Below are positions 34,689-46,210 of a stretch of 64,000 nt of DNA, one piece after another (position 1 is the stretch's first letter; every line of letters starts with the position of its first letter). Position numbers and translations under genes: made by a program. A model generated the notes under the pieces. The model was given only the letters and a program-made list of their open reading frames with translations. It did no database searches and was not told where the DNA came from. Origin of the DNA: Stemphylium vesicarium (Eukaryota > Ascomycota > Dothideomycetes > Pleosporales > Pleosporaceae). The stretch is taken from the NCBI GenBank assembly GCA_004380135.1, contig QXCR01000099.1, positions 49,845-113,844 of the forward strand, read 5' to 3'.

Positions 34689-35600
34689 ATGGCTTCCAAA
34701 CGGCCGCTCCGATCTCTTGCCTCGACCGCCTCGTCGGCTCTGCGGCCCGCACCACCATCAAAAGCGTCCCTCGTGCGGACCTCCGCATGCGCATTTTCGA
34801 GCACCGCCCCAATCAGGACTCCCGAATATGATACAGAGCCTGCAGACCGGCCGCGATGGCAGCAAACACCCCCGCGAATGATGGCGCCCTTCAGGTTACG
34901 GCCTCTGGCCAAGGGCGGCGTTTACAAGGTCAATGAGGACCCGCGGCGGTTAGACGATGCCTATGTGCGCATGTTGGGCCCTGGGGGAGACAAGGTGCTG
35001 GGAGATGAGGTCAAGTGGTTAGCGGTGACACACAAGAGCTTCGATCACGGAAAGAGAGGATTCAATGACCGATTGGCATATCTGGGTATGTCTGTGTACA
35101 AAACAGCCGGCCATGCGGGGAGCTAATATTCGGGCAGGAAGGAGGATTGTCGAACTACAAACATCACAGGCGCTCATAACCTCGCCACAAGAAAATCAAT
35201 GGCCTCGGGACTCCAACGGCGTTCCCTTGAATGACGAATTCGGCCGCAAACCATATCTACACCCCGCTTTGAACGGAGTTCAAGGCTTGACCGCAGAGGC
35301 AGAGAGCCTAGTGCTGAGCAAGGAACGGTTATCACAAATAGCAGAGAAATACAATCTCGACAAAGTAACTCGGTGGAAACCTAAGAGGGTATGCAGCTAA
35401 TGTTTGGGCAAATTGATTCAATGGCTGACAAAAAACAGGCCGATAACCTCCAAGACTCCGGTATCCAAACCGTCCTCATGACTTCATTATACGCCATTGT
35501 CGGAGCGGTCGCACTCGAGAGGGGCGGCGAAGCAGCCAACAAAGTTGTGCAAGACAAGATTCTCGCACCACTCGGCTTTGCCTTCTCGCCCGACTCATGA
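34689..35600 (+). CDS. mrpl15: Mitochondrial large-subunit ribosomal protein mL57 (MRPL15), RNase III-like
   Basis: Three exons: 34689-35085, 35138-35388 and 35439-35600, introns of 52 and 50 nt (GTATGT and GTATGC donors); 269 aa. The ATG at 34689 (MASKRPLRSLASTASS) starts a typical mitochondrial presequence rich in Arg, Ser and Ala; the frame is open upstream to 34581, but that part reads as leader. The body has the RNase III-like fold used structurally in the mitoribosome: VKWLAVTHKSFDHGKRGFND with RLAYLGRRIVELQ, and SLYAIVGAVALERGGEAANK. The acidic residues needed for RNase III catalysis are not all evident, as expected for this non-enzymatic family. Confidence 0.88.
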
Positions 35601-36774
35601 CCTTGACGCAATTCGAGCCCTTTTGGCAGCTTACTACTTTTCGTGTACAAGACCACGTTCCGAAATCTGTACCATACTGTAAACAAACACATGACATGTG
35701 TCATGTGATTATTGAGCAGCGTCTTGAATATTGCTATGTTGATACCATTTCCTCACGAATGTGTACATTCCATTGTTTCTGACTCGCCTTTGATTCTAGG
35801 TAGCTCGATGCGGATTGTTTCGAATTGCTCGATCTAGAAAAGCCTTTTGCATGCATGCGCATGTAATGCTCGGACATCTGACGCCTGGTTTTGGTGAAGC
35901 CGTATACACCACGTGAGCTAACATTGGCATTGTGTTTCATTGGCGCAACCAGATTCTCACAGCAAAAATCCCCAGAATATCAAAAACACATTGGCGGACA
36001 TGACGTTTGTCACTAAAAACTTTTGTCGTCGCCTGTCTGTTACCCCCGTCGTGACTGCTCTCAGAACAACCAACATAGCAAATATACCTCAACCAACGCC
36101 CACCCGTACCACACGCCCCACCCAGCCAAACCTCCCCAAACAAGCACCACACACATGACCAACACAACCACAACTTTCACCTATGATTAGACATGCCACA
36201 ATCGACACCCTTCCACACTTACCCCATCCGGAAACCACCATACCACGTAAGTCCCACGACCCCAACGCTCGGAATACATTGAACAAAACACCAGAATCGA
36301 CACAAAAACAGTCAAACTACCTGATTAGGTAGTTCAAAAACAAAATATGTTTATGCACGACTGCGCTAGTAGTGTGGAAGGAATACGCTGGAATCAATGG
36401 GTGAGGTGGGATTTGCCTATTTGGGGTGCCCTTGTTGACGTTATCGTTGATGATGGGGGCAAGGGGCGGGTGGGAAAACGTACCGAAATCCATGGTTTTG
36501 AGAAAAAGTTACTGGATGAGGCAGGTTACTGGGGTGGCAAGTGCATGCCAGTGAGGGGAAAAGGAAAAAAGGTGGCTTGCATGTTGCATACTGCATGAGA
36601 AGAAGAAAAAGGTGGCTTGCATATCGCTGCTCGAAGAAAAAGAAGGAAATACGCTATATGAGTGAAGACAAGAGAAGCGAGCGGCGCACTGCCAACCCGG
36701 GGTATAACATACAAACAACCAACCAAGAACCACCCAAAAAAAAAAGAGATCGTCGGATATGAGACCTAGCACAC
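35601..36774. other. Convergent intergenic region
   Basis: About 1.2 kb between the stops of mL57 and the pepsin-like gene. A C/A-rich stretch lies near 36060-36180. No gene seen. A direct repeat near 36566 is listed separately. Confidence 0.5.
36566..36622. repeat. Two direct copies of a 17-nt sequence, 40 nt apart
   Basis: AAAAAGGTGGCTTGCAT occurs at 36566-36582 and again at 36606-36622, both inside purine-rich sequence. It lies downstream of the pepsin-like gene's stop and has no recognised function. Confidence 0.7.
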
Positions 36775-38317
36775 TCAAAACGTCGTCCCCGGCTTATTCT
36801 TCCTCCAAAACATGGCCTTGGCCGCATTAACACTTTTCGGTGGAGGATCAAACTTTGGTACCGCATCCTCAACCTCCATCTGCTCCAGCTTCCTCTGACT
36901 ATTCCTCTTCAGCTCCATCCTCAACCTCCTCTCATCCTTCCTCCGCATCCACGTAATCCACACACAATAGCCCGCAGCCAGGCAGCCCAATCCGCCAACC
37001 ACACCCCCGATGACCGCGCCAATGAGGCCTTGTTTCTGCCACTCCGACTGCTTTGGCCGCTGATACGCGACAGGCGTTGATTTCGGGCAAAAGGTCACGG
37101 GCATGACCATGTTGTTTTTCTGGACGGCGGGGGCGAGGTAGAAGTTTGAGGTTTCGAAGTCAGCCATGAGGTAGACTTGAGCGAGGAAGGCGGTGCCGAG
37201 GTAGAAGGGTGAGGTCGCGGATTTGTTGCGGGATTGGATGGGCGTTATGTTGGATGCGTTTGAGAGGACGTCAGGCGGCAGGGTGACTGTAAAGCCGTCT
37301 TCGAGGACGATGGAGAGGCTGCCGTTGAAGCGGGACGCTAGCTTCAGTGAGTCGTCGCCCCAGGTGTTGTCTGGCGCGGCGGAGAGGTGCTTGATGAAGT
37401 TTTGTGTGATTTGGTATGGGAGGGAGAGGGGGAATTGCTCCGTTGTTATCTGTGCTTCGAAGGCTGGGGCTCGCGACTCCATGTCTGTGAAGATGCTGTT
37501 GTCGAAGAGGGATGTGTTGGCGTTGGCGTTGTCACCGGATCCAGTGGTGATGATGATGTCTTTAATGCGCACGCTCATTGGGTTGGGGTTCGCAATGTTC
37601 ATGGGATATTGGTGCGGGACGCCTGTGAAGCGCCCGGAGTCGTAGCCTCCGAAGACGTTGCTGCCGTTTACTACGCCGCCGGCTCGATCGAAACCGTGGC
37701 CGATGTAGAGGGAGTATGTTTTCCCTGCAATGATGTCCTGCATGACTAGATCTTGCATCAGCGTCGAAGAGAAGCCGATGCCAACTCGACCGGGCGTTAT
37801 CGATCCAGATGTAGCTACTTCGACGGTCGAGTTGTCGACTAGTGTTTGGGACGCGCCGTCCGTCTCAAAATAATGCGTGTATAGTCGGAGGGTTTCTTGG
37901 CCAAAGGTTCCGGAGAACTCGTCTTGTGCTTTGTCTAATGTCTGGAAGTCGTCTCTTTCTTCAAAACTGTTTCACATGTTAGTGAGGGAAGCCATTACAT
38001 GAAAAGGCAACATACGATGTCGATTCCTGTGGACTGAAGAAACCCCCTGTACTCCTATCGCAATTCCGAAGCGTCGTATTGTCTTTGCAGTAGTCGCTTG
38101 ATGCGAAAGACGTATGATTTTGTTGTAATGAAGGCCAAAGACTCTGGTTCTGTGCCGGTGTTCCCAACCCGATGAACGATCCATACTGGAAGACTGGCGA
38201 GTCGTGAACGGCTCGCTTATGAATGTCAACATAGATTGGTTTCTTAGTGCAATTCGAAGCAACCGTTGACTGAGCCAACAGCACAGTTGCAGAGAGGTAG
38301 AGAAGAAATGACGCCAT
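36775..38317 (-). CDS. Membrane-anchored pepsin-like (A1 fold) protein without visible catalytic Asp motifs
   Basis: Two exons, 38016-38317 and 36775-37966 (intron GTATGT..CAG), 497 aa. The start at 38317 gives a clear signal peptide (MASFLLYLSATVLLAQSTVA). The N-terminal lobe reads like a family A1 aspartic protease up to FIGLGTPAQNQSLWPSLQQN, but the DTGSS motif expected just after GTPAQ is absent. Later come GGYDSGRFTG and SRFNGSLSIVLEDGFTV; no DTG/DSG motif is evident at the second-lobe site either. There are many N-glycosylation sequons. One membrane helix follows (LIGAVIGGVVGGLGCLAAGYC, about residue 410), then a basic cytoplasmic tail. Most likely a cell-surface pseudoprotease; role unknown. 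Confidence 0.75.
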
Positions 38318-38333
38318 CCTGAAGTTGTGTGTA

Positions 38334-38377
<44 letters not shown>

Positions 38378-39973
38378 GCTTGAATCCAGCAAGCTGCAAG
38401 TCAAGTGAAGAACGAAAATGGGACACCCGACGAACAAGAGATGAACCAACAAGAAATCACAAAACTCGTCTCAAACTAGGAGTTGGGAAAGGTGCCGGGA
38501 GGCGGTACGGTGACTTTGTAGGCCCCAAGCATCTGTACTTCGATACACTAAGATGGGCATGCGGGAACCCAGCCAGTCAGGCGGCAGCCCATCAGCTATT
38601 CTTGCAAATGCGGGAAATAATCCACCACATCTTTTGCTAGTAAGTAGCGCACACGGGGCCGCAGTACCCTGGACACGCCGCGTGGAGCCGCATGCGACCT
38701 AGAACCACTGTCGCCAGCGCCTGCTGATGCTGCTGTGCAAGTACCACAACCTGGGGGGTAGTGGGTATGGCGTGAGCGCTTTGGACCAGGGAGATTACAT
38801 GAGGAACAATGATGACCCTTTCCCGAAGGTAGGGGTTGCTGTTACAGAAGAACTAGTGATTGGGCGCTTGTCGTAGGCGTGCAGTTACCAAAGATAGCAA
38901 GGCGTCTACAACATGTGCTCGATTGGATGCCGTCTTCTCGCCAGAGTCGCAAGCGCCCGAGCGCACGGACCTAGGTGCAGATGTGGAGTCGAACACCGAG
39001 GGCTATTCTTAACCTCGCGCGCTCAGGAAAGTCCGGATTAGCAAAATCAAAAGGTTTGCGTACCCGCCGGGTAAGCTTACAGAGTGATGGCTATTGGATC
39101 ACGGTACGTCGGAAGTGGACGGTCCTTTATCTTGCTCCCACTTCCCGCAACCTCCGTTGTTGTTTCCCCGCACGGCGTTCTGTTAGTTTACTTGTGAGCT
39201 CTGCTTTGTGGTTAGCATCGTGCATGCGGAAACATCATCTGCCGTTCTGAACTTGGGGATGTGTGCGTACTCAATCAAGGGTTGTTGAGGACCCCATGCA
39301 GTGAGCTCAAATGCAGTCCCAAGGCTGGTTGTTCCTCGCCGCCGCAGACCGACGTGGGCGTTGTACGTGTCATGGCCGCCTCACAAGGCATGCTCAAGCG
39401 CTTACGCGGATCGCCCGAGTGCGATCAAACGCGTTGTGGCCTCATGCCCCGTCTCATCTAATGTCTTGCTTCAAGTAGGACGGCTTGATCAAGTATTTGT
39501 CCACCAAGCTTGGGTCACAGTCACTATGGATGCAGTAATAGAGTGTGTGAATTTGTAGGAATAATCCACTGAGTCTTGGAATTGATATTGTCCTTAAGAA
39601 TCATCTACTCACTCGCATCCCGATGTTGGAGGATCGCGACTAGGGGAGCCAACTTGACGCCCCACCTCATCCCCTTGACAGCCTGAAACATTTCTTTGCC
39701 GCCGACACTCTTAGAACATGCATATACTTTCCATAAGATATCAATGTAGCCATAATAACCTCGAATTCTCGCTACATCCCAACAGTTGAGATTACGAACA
39801 TGAAAATGTGGGATGTCCTAACTCCTTACTCCATACTCACTACGCTAAATGACGACCCAAGAAAACCCCAAATGTGACCAATGATGATATACGTAGAATA
39901 TGTAGCGTTGAATGTGTATAAATGGTAAGAATCAACGAGCTGGCTGGATTATGTAGAGGTGAGCAACATGTGA
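38318..39973. other. Intergenic region between pepsin-like and CAF-1 genes
   Basis: About 1.65 kb. Besides the GA repeat I see no gene, RNA or mobile-element structure. Short open frames at 38975-39558 lack domains. Confidence 0.45.
38337..38376. repeat. (GA)20 microsatellite
   Basis: Perfect 40-bp GA/TC dinucleotide run lying 20 bp upstream of the start codon of the pepsin-like gene. Read on the coding strand it is a CT tract in the 5' leader or core promoter, where CT-rich boxes are common in fungi. Confidence 0.95.
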
Positions 39974-41911
39974 TCATGTATTGATGACCACCCATCGCTT
40001 CTCTTTCTCAGTGGGACCGACCCTAGCAGCGACAACGCTCAGCGTATTGGTGATGGCATCTTTGGGCAACTTTGGGAACACCTTCTTCAATGACTCTATC
40101 ATGCCAATCTTGGTCAAGTCTTTCCCTTCGATCTCAGCCTTGAAAGCCGGAAGTTGTTCGGGGGGTATCATGCGCTTCGCCTTTGCAGGCCTAGGCGACG
40201 TGCCAGCCGGTGTCTTCTGCGGGCCATTCAGGGTGTTTAGCAGGCCGTTCATTGTTCGCTGGGTCAGTGGCGCTCGTGGTGGATCCATAGCACCATTCTT
40301 GGAGCTCTCTTTCTTCGTGACGGTAGCATCAGGTACCAAAGTCGCAGGGTCCGGCGCCCAATATGCCGTAGAGAAGGGATCGATGGACTGCATTTGCGGG
40401 TCGAGCAGAAAGCCCATCCTAAAGTCCTTGAAATCTGTGCAGATGGCATCGGATCCGTCATTAAGCCGGGACACACGTTCTGTGTCCTCCCAGCATAACC
40501 CAGTGCTGATAGGCAATAGATCACCGCTGATGAGTCCTCGCTTGAGCTGGGGATCCTCTTCATCATCCAGAAAGCCGTCCATATCGTCGTCTGCATCTTC
40601 TTCGTTGTCGTCTTCACCGTCAGAGTCCAAGTCTTCACCTTCCTCTGGCTCATCCCACTCGGCCTCAGAGTCGTAGTCGTAGTCAGTGTCCTGCCGTGTC
40701 CTTGAAAGAGGATTACGCGCTAGGCGAGCAGCCTCCACGGCCGTGTAGGGTTTAGTGTAGGTGCCGTAGTAAGGTGGACGGACATCCTTGCAGAAATGGA
40801 TGTACTTCATTGGGATATCTCTCAGCATCTCCAACGGATGCCTTGACGCCGTACTCTTTGCAGTAGTAATATCGATAGGATTGTCCGAGGACCTGTTGAC
40901 ACAATCGACAATTTCCGCAATGGTAGCTGTCTGGTGTCCTCGGACGTTTCGCTTTGGAAAGAGCGACGTCAGGTTTTCTCGTGTGATAGGCTCGGGTGTA
41001 CCATCCTTCTGTGCGATTATACTCTCTAGTCGGGATCTAGCGACTTCCAGTTGCTCGGGGCCTAGGAAAGTATTCGTCGGCGCAAGGATGGTGTGTGATG
41101 GTACGTTGAAGGGAAGGAAGTACCGTTCATAGTCTGACTGTGCATTCTTTACGATGGTCTTCTGTGGGGAAGGGGGGATCATATCAGTATTGCCTCCAGA
41201 CCTGTCTGGTAATGATGTGGGAGCAATGGGGGTCTGGGATGGAGCTACCACGGTCTGACTTGGGCCGGAACCGGACTTTGGCTTCACGAAGAAAGCATTC
41301 AGCTTCATCTGCGACTGTTATTGAGTTAGCAGTGCTCGGCAAACAATATACAGTAATGAAGTGATGACACGACATGCCAAGATGTGGAGCATTTCGAACC
41401 GAGACGGTAGACTTACCCGTGCCTTTTTTGCTCTCTCTTCCTCTAGACGCTGCTGTTCTTCTTCCTTAAGACGCTTCTTCTCGTCTCGCTCCTCGTTTTT
41501 CTTCCGTTTCTCTTCATCCTTCTGTGCCTTCTGCTCCGCCTTGAGTCTGTCCTCGGCCTCCTTTTGTGCCTTCTTCTCTTCTCGAGCCTTGGCCTTGGCT
41601 TCCTTCTCTAGACGCTGAGCCTCTTTCTCTTGTGATGTGAACTTCCGCCTTTTGGCCGGCTGCTGTGTGCTGGTCGAGGTAGAGGCATTCTGTGGAGAGG
41701 GAGCCTGACCGTCGGCGGATTTGTTGCTACCAGGCCCAGTGGAAGTTTGTGCGCTACTCTTGAGGGGCGATGGTGTCTCAACTGAGAGTACTGAAAGGGG
41801 TGTAGATGCCTGCGAGTCGGTTGTAGGCTTGATGGGCGTGACGGGAGGTTCGACTTCGTCTTCAAGTGGACGCTTCTGGGGCACCGGCGCGACGGGGGCT
41901 GGATCTTCCAT
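39974..41911 (-). CDS. rlf2: Chromatin assembly factor 1, large subunit (p150/Cac1)
   Basis: Deposits H3-H4 onto newly replicated DNA and is recruited by PCNA. Two exons, 41417-41911 and 39974-41314 (intron GTAAGT..CAG, phase 0), 611 aa. The N-terminus is Pro/Ser-rich. A KER region follows at about residues 90-165, an unbroken Lys/Glu/Arg coil (AKAREEKKAQKEAEDRLK). The exon junction creates a PCNA-interacting PIP box, QMKLNAFF. Then comes RYFLPFNVPSHTILAP, the ED region (PPYYGTYTKPYT, followed by a long Asp/Glu run at about 380-430) and GLCWEDTERV. The C-terminus ends in the winged-helix-like part (IGMIESLKKVFPKLPKDAI). The domain order is that of Cac1/p150. It is divergent from spo11. Confidence 0.92.
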
Positions 41912-42515
41912 GTTGGATCACGAGTGTTGCAATTGTGAAAAGGCAGTCTTTGTGGTCCTCGGAATATCAAACCATTCGGGGTTGAGGCCAAATAGGGCGA
42001 TTTGGATTGTGGTTGAACAAAGAGGGTAATTGCGATAGCGGGCGTTGATGCGGGAGGAGACGCGAAGGTGGGAGGCGCGACGCGAGGCGCGTGGAAGGCG
42101 CGGCCAAGGCCAAGGGAGCCGATTAGTCGATTCCCGCACTCTTCACTAAATTCCGAATAGTGGCTAAATGCCTATTCGGGAAAGGTCGGGTTGCGACGAA
42201 CTTCAACGCAGCAAACACTCAAACTTCTGAAGACTGTCAGCAATATTTCTACTCTGTTCGACGCGATTTCTGACTTTGTTTTGGCGGGCGCAAAAGCAGA
42301 AGAGGGTCTACTTGTCGCAAATGTGGTCGGGTGTGCCGCGCCTTCTTCCTGTATGACGTAGCCCTTTGCTCTTTCCACCCAGACACTCACATCCAGATCC
42401 AATCAACTTCTTCACCACCCTGCATCTCCTTGACTGTTCAACGACCTCTCTGCAAGAAATTCGTGACTGTCATCTCACATCGCATTGCGTGCAGGCGTGA
42501 TACGACACTCCCGTC
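41912..42515. promoter_or_regulatory. Divergent promoter region between CAF-1 and spo11
   Basis: 604 bp between the two start codons, so it should contain both promoters. Pyrimidine-rich sequence precedes the spo11 start. No specific sites were identified. Confidence 0.45.
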
Positions 42516-44302
42516 ATGGACCCGAGTGACTTCGAAGACCTACTGTTCGGAGACCTAGACACGCAAATTGGCCTAGATCACACATTGTTTGATGAGTCTG
42601 ACGATGATATTCTCTTCCCTGAATATGATGAGAGTTCACTCTTCTGGGAGTCGGCGAATGCCACAAGTCTGACACCTATCTCCGCACACACACTCTCTGA
42701 GCAGCAACCACAAGCTAACGGCAAGACGTACGACCATGGACAACCTGACGATTGCTTGATGGCGCCATCTCATCGATTCGTTCGCGATAGGTCTTGAAGT
42801 TATCTCGTACCATTCCAATCACAGCTTACCCTCTTCAGACACTGGGTGATTGCTCGTATAGAGGCTATGCTTGAACGAATCGTGGACGGCCTTTTGGAAG
42901 AACACGAGTCGCTTACGATGACCCTCAAATCCCGCTCGACACTATCGCGCCGTCAAACTGTTGTCGTAGCAGGAAACGGTCCGACCCCTCCTCCCAAGGA
43001 ACGCGACATCAATTTCCCGGGAGCCAATGCTCAAGAGGCATGGAGTTTCAGTCAGTATCCCCATCCATATTATGATAGTGGCTGACCTTCTCAGCTGTGC
43101 TATTACGTATACTGGAACTCATTCATGCTGGGCTCAATGATGACACCATCATGACCAAGCGGTACACTTTGCTACCCCGGTTTCAGAACCTGGTCTAATC
43201 AAGCTTAGCGACATGTACTATCGACATCCAGATCTGTTCGTTAAGCAGTCGGTTGTTGATCGATACGTGGATGATCTGGCATGTACTTTTGGTATCACTA
43301 GGTCACAACTGAATGTGGTGCGTAGTCTGCAAACTCAAATCTAACATGGCTGACTCCTGGAAATCAGACTGCTGCCGCGAAAGGATTAGTGGCTGGCAAC
43401 TTCAGATTGAAACAAGACAACAACCATATGTTTGATGGCATGGGCAACAGAGAGGTTATAACAAGTGCGTTTGATATTGCATGCGTATCTAATAGTCGTT
43501 AGGGGTTGCTGGTCCCGATTGTTCGTGATCATGATACCTGGGACCTGGCAGAGGTCCGTTGGGTTCTCGTGATTGAGAAAGAGGTTTGACCACCGTCCCG
43601 CCAAACTCGACCATGCTAACACAGATCTATAGGCGACGTTCCGCTCACTAATGGGGTCACAACAATGGGACGTCCTGGGCTCGCACGGCGTGTTACTGAC
43701 TGTAAGCCCCGAGATGCACATCATGACCGAATTCTAACTCAGTCCAGGCGAAAGGATACCCCGACCTAGCTTCGAGAAGGTTCCTACGCCAACTTGGAGA
43801 TGCTGCCCCACATATCCCGATGTTCGTGTTGGTAGATGCGGACCCCGATGGCATCGCCATTCTGAATACATACAAGTACGGTTCGTACCGCCTTGCTCAT
43901 GAAGACGTTACACCGACGGATACACCCGCACTAAGTCTGCCCAACATCCGCTGGCTTGGTGTCAAAAGTCACCACATGAGCCGGACTCCGGTAGGCGAAG
44001 ATGGTACAGAATCAGACGTGATGCCCCAACTCCAGGGCTTGATGAGGCTCACGGCGCGCGATCGCATCAAAGCAGCTCGGATGCTGGAGTGGAACTTGTG
44101 CACAGAAGATGGGTTGGAACAAGGCTGGAGACAGGAGCTGCAAAAGATGCTCATGCTCAATGTCAAGGCCGAGATGCAGATTTTAGACGAACTACCAGGC
44201 GGGTTGGTGTCGTGGGTGGGCAATAAGGTTCGGCATGCGAAGGAGCTCGGGTGCCCTCCACCAATGAGTAGCGACTGCTCAGATGACGGGATGCTCTTTT
44301 GA
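42516..44302 (+). CDS. spo11: Meiotic recombination endonuclease Spo11 (topoisomerase VI A-like)
   Basis: Makes the meiotic DNA double-strand breaks. Eight exons: 42516-42790, 42839-43050, 43095-43161, 43209-43317, 43368-43454, 43503-43583, 43633-43701 and 43748-44302; 484 aa. The catalytic region is assembled across introns: IMTKRDMYYRHPDLF holds the conserved Tyr pair, with Y189 the likely DNA-attacking residue by comparison with mouse Y138. The Toprim metal site is RWVLVIEKEATFRSL plus FVLVDADPDGIAIL (D330, D332, D334). SQLNVTAAAKGLVAGNF matches the winged-helix/linker part. The N-terminal 90 residues are acidic and not conserved. Several splice donors are weak (GTCTTG, GTTATA, GTTTGA). 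All key residues are intact, suggesting a functional sexual cycle. Confidence 0.93.
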
Positions 44303-44722
44303 GGACCTTGCGAGGGCTCATGTCTGGCTTGCTCCCAGAGTACATGGACGCGCGGAGGCTACCTGTGTCACCTCCTCTACTGTGTATGATGCGGGCGATG
44401 GAAGTGTCTTTGGCGTGGCAAACATAGAATCTCTACCTATCACAGCAAACATGGTCTCTGTCACGATAATATAGTCTCGTAATAGACTCGTTTGTGAGCG
44501 AATGAAGAGTATTGCAAGTAATGTGCCGGTGGTGGTGGAGTATATGGCAGCATTGTCCAATGAAAGGGGCCGGGTCAATGGTGGGACAAATATCCGGCCA
44601 AGCGTGGTCCGCGTTCGCCAGCGCATCCTTCTCGATCACGGCAGGCCACATTCAACAACTCAGACGGCGTCGCATAGCGGGCCTGCAATGCATTGACCTG
44701 CAGCTCAGAAGCAAAACCCACA
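44303..44722. other. Intergenic region downstream of spo11
   Basis: 420 bp, tandem orientation, presumably containing the promoter of the next gene. No gene seen. Confidence 0.4.
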
Positions 44723-46210
44723 ATGCTCGGATCCGCCGCCATTTCAAACGACCCGCGCGTTCCCTTCCAGGCGCCGTCGCTGTCGGGGCCGCAAAGCTAC
44801 GCCCCTCCTGCCCCCGACTGCGAGCACCATGGCCCAGGTACCGCCGAGTCGAGTGCCATCCCACAGCCATTGACGCCTGCAACGACCACCAGACAGTCGG
44901 TACCTTTGGGCGTCTTCTCGACTCTCTTGGGGAACAACACCACGTCCACACTGAGTGCCCGCCCCATCCTGTCTGACGACAACGTCCCGGCCATCCTCAT
45001 CCACGCCCAACCCGCACATGCACAACAAGGCCCGTCTGACCTGACGGCGAGCTCAGGCTCAGTACCCAGTGCAACCACTACCCTGACCAACACCCTGCCG
45101 CCCACCCAGTCTGCTGCCCTCCGCGCCCTCAATGCCCCCGCCTTCCACTCGTCGCCCAACAAAACCAAGTCTGCAAAGTCGACGTCGAGCCGGACCACCG
45201 TCACCAGCCAGCCTGTCGTGGTACGTACCTACTCGGCCTCGCGCCATACTTCACGCCCGGGCTCAGGCTTCAATACCCCGCGCTCCTTCCCCATGAGCGG
45301 GAGCACGCATGCTTCAGCCCTGTCAGCCGGTCTGGCTGGCAGAAGCGAGCAGCTGCCCTCTGCCGACGACTTTTCCTTTTCGGCAATCCTCCGCGCTGTC
45401 GATCCAGAGATTAGAGACGCCATTGATGCTATTGCTGAGATCTGTGCGAAGAGCAGGATGAGTCTGGCAGACGAGTACGACTCGCATCTTCCCCCGCAAG
45501 GCGAGATTACCGGATCAGGCCCGGGCTGGGCTGCAAGCACTGGAGCCTTGGCTGGACGGGGGCGATTAAACAGGATCAGCCAGGCATGGACTGCCGCAGA
45601 TAACACGCTCATGTCTGTGCCTGAAGCAAGCAGCTCTAGCGAACGGTTGGCGCAAGAGGGCAAAGCAGAGAGCAGTAAGAAGCGAAGCCAGTCCGCATAC
45701 GGCAGCTTGAAGAGTGTGATTAGTGGTGGCAGCGGGAAGAGAAAGGCCATTGATGGCGACACTTTCCGCGAGCAAGAGGCCACAAGCTCCAAGCAAGCCG
45801 AAGCCCAAAACCAGGCACCCGCTTGGGCAGTCCATGCTTCAACCTCGTCTTCGCAGCCAGCCATCACTCTCGCAGCACCGACCGCTTCAAAGCACCTCTC
45901 CCTTGATACATCATCCGCAATGCAGGACAATGTCGATGCCCCACTGAATACTTCTGACAATTTGCCGCCAACCGGCGTCCCACGCAGAGCCTCTTCACAC
46001 CAACGCGGACCCTCGATGCGCAGTTTGCCAGCATCACGACTCCGCGCAGGTACCCTGGGTTCCCTAAAATCATGGCTCCCATGGCCTCGTCCATCCGATC
46101 TCAGCCACCGCAGTCAGCAGGAACTGACCAAGGCCGAAGACCGACTCAGAGACATGTTGATGTCATCCCAGAACCTGGGAAAAGGTAAAGCCGCCATTAG
46201 CGTCGCTTGA
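44723..46210 (+). CDS. Unrecognised Ser/Thr/Pro-rich protein with one conserved-looking patch
   Basis: Single exon, 495 aa from the ATG at 44723. I do not recognise the family. Most of it is low in complexity (Ser, Thr, Pro, Ala) and likely disordered. One compact acidic patch at about residues 215-260 looks structured: DDFSFSAILRAVDPEIRDAI, then AIAEICAKSRMSLADEYDSH. Near the C-terminus a basic, Trp-containing stretch (LRAGTLGSLKSWLPWPRPSD) is followed by a short helix (SQQELTKAEDRLRDMLMS). There is no signal peptide or membrane segment. Long, biased open frame and absence of stop codons support it as a real gene; location and role are unknown. Confidence 0.7.
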   Translation: MLGSAAISNDPRVPFQAPSLSGPQSYAPPAPDCEHHGPGTAESSAIPQPLTPATTTRQSVPLGVFSTLLGNNTTSTLSARPILSDDNVPAILIHAQPAHAQQGPSDLTASSGSVPSATTTLTNTLPPTQSAALRALNAPAFHSSPNKTKSAKSTSSRTTVTSQPVVVRTYSASRHTSRPGSGFNTPRSFPMSGSTHASALSAGLAGRSEQLPSADDFSFSAILRAVDPEIRDAIDAIAEICAKSRMSLADEYDSHLPPQGEITGSGPGWAASTGALAGRGRLNRISQAWTAADNTLMSVPEASSSSERLAQEGKAESSKKRSQSAYGSLKSVISGGSGKRKAIDGDTFREQEATSSKQAEAQNQAPAWAVHASTSSSQPAITLAAPTASKHLSLDTSSAMQDNVDAPLNTSDNLPPTGVPRRASSHQRGPSMRSLPASRLRAGTLGSLKSWLPWPRPSDLSHRSQQELTKAEDRLRDMLMSSQNLGKGKAAISVA

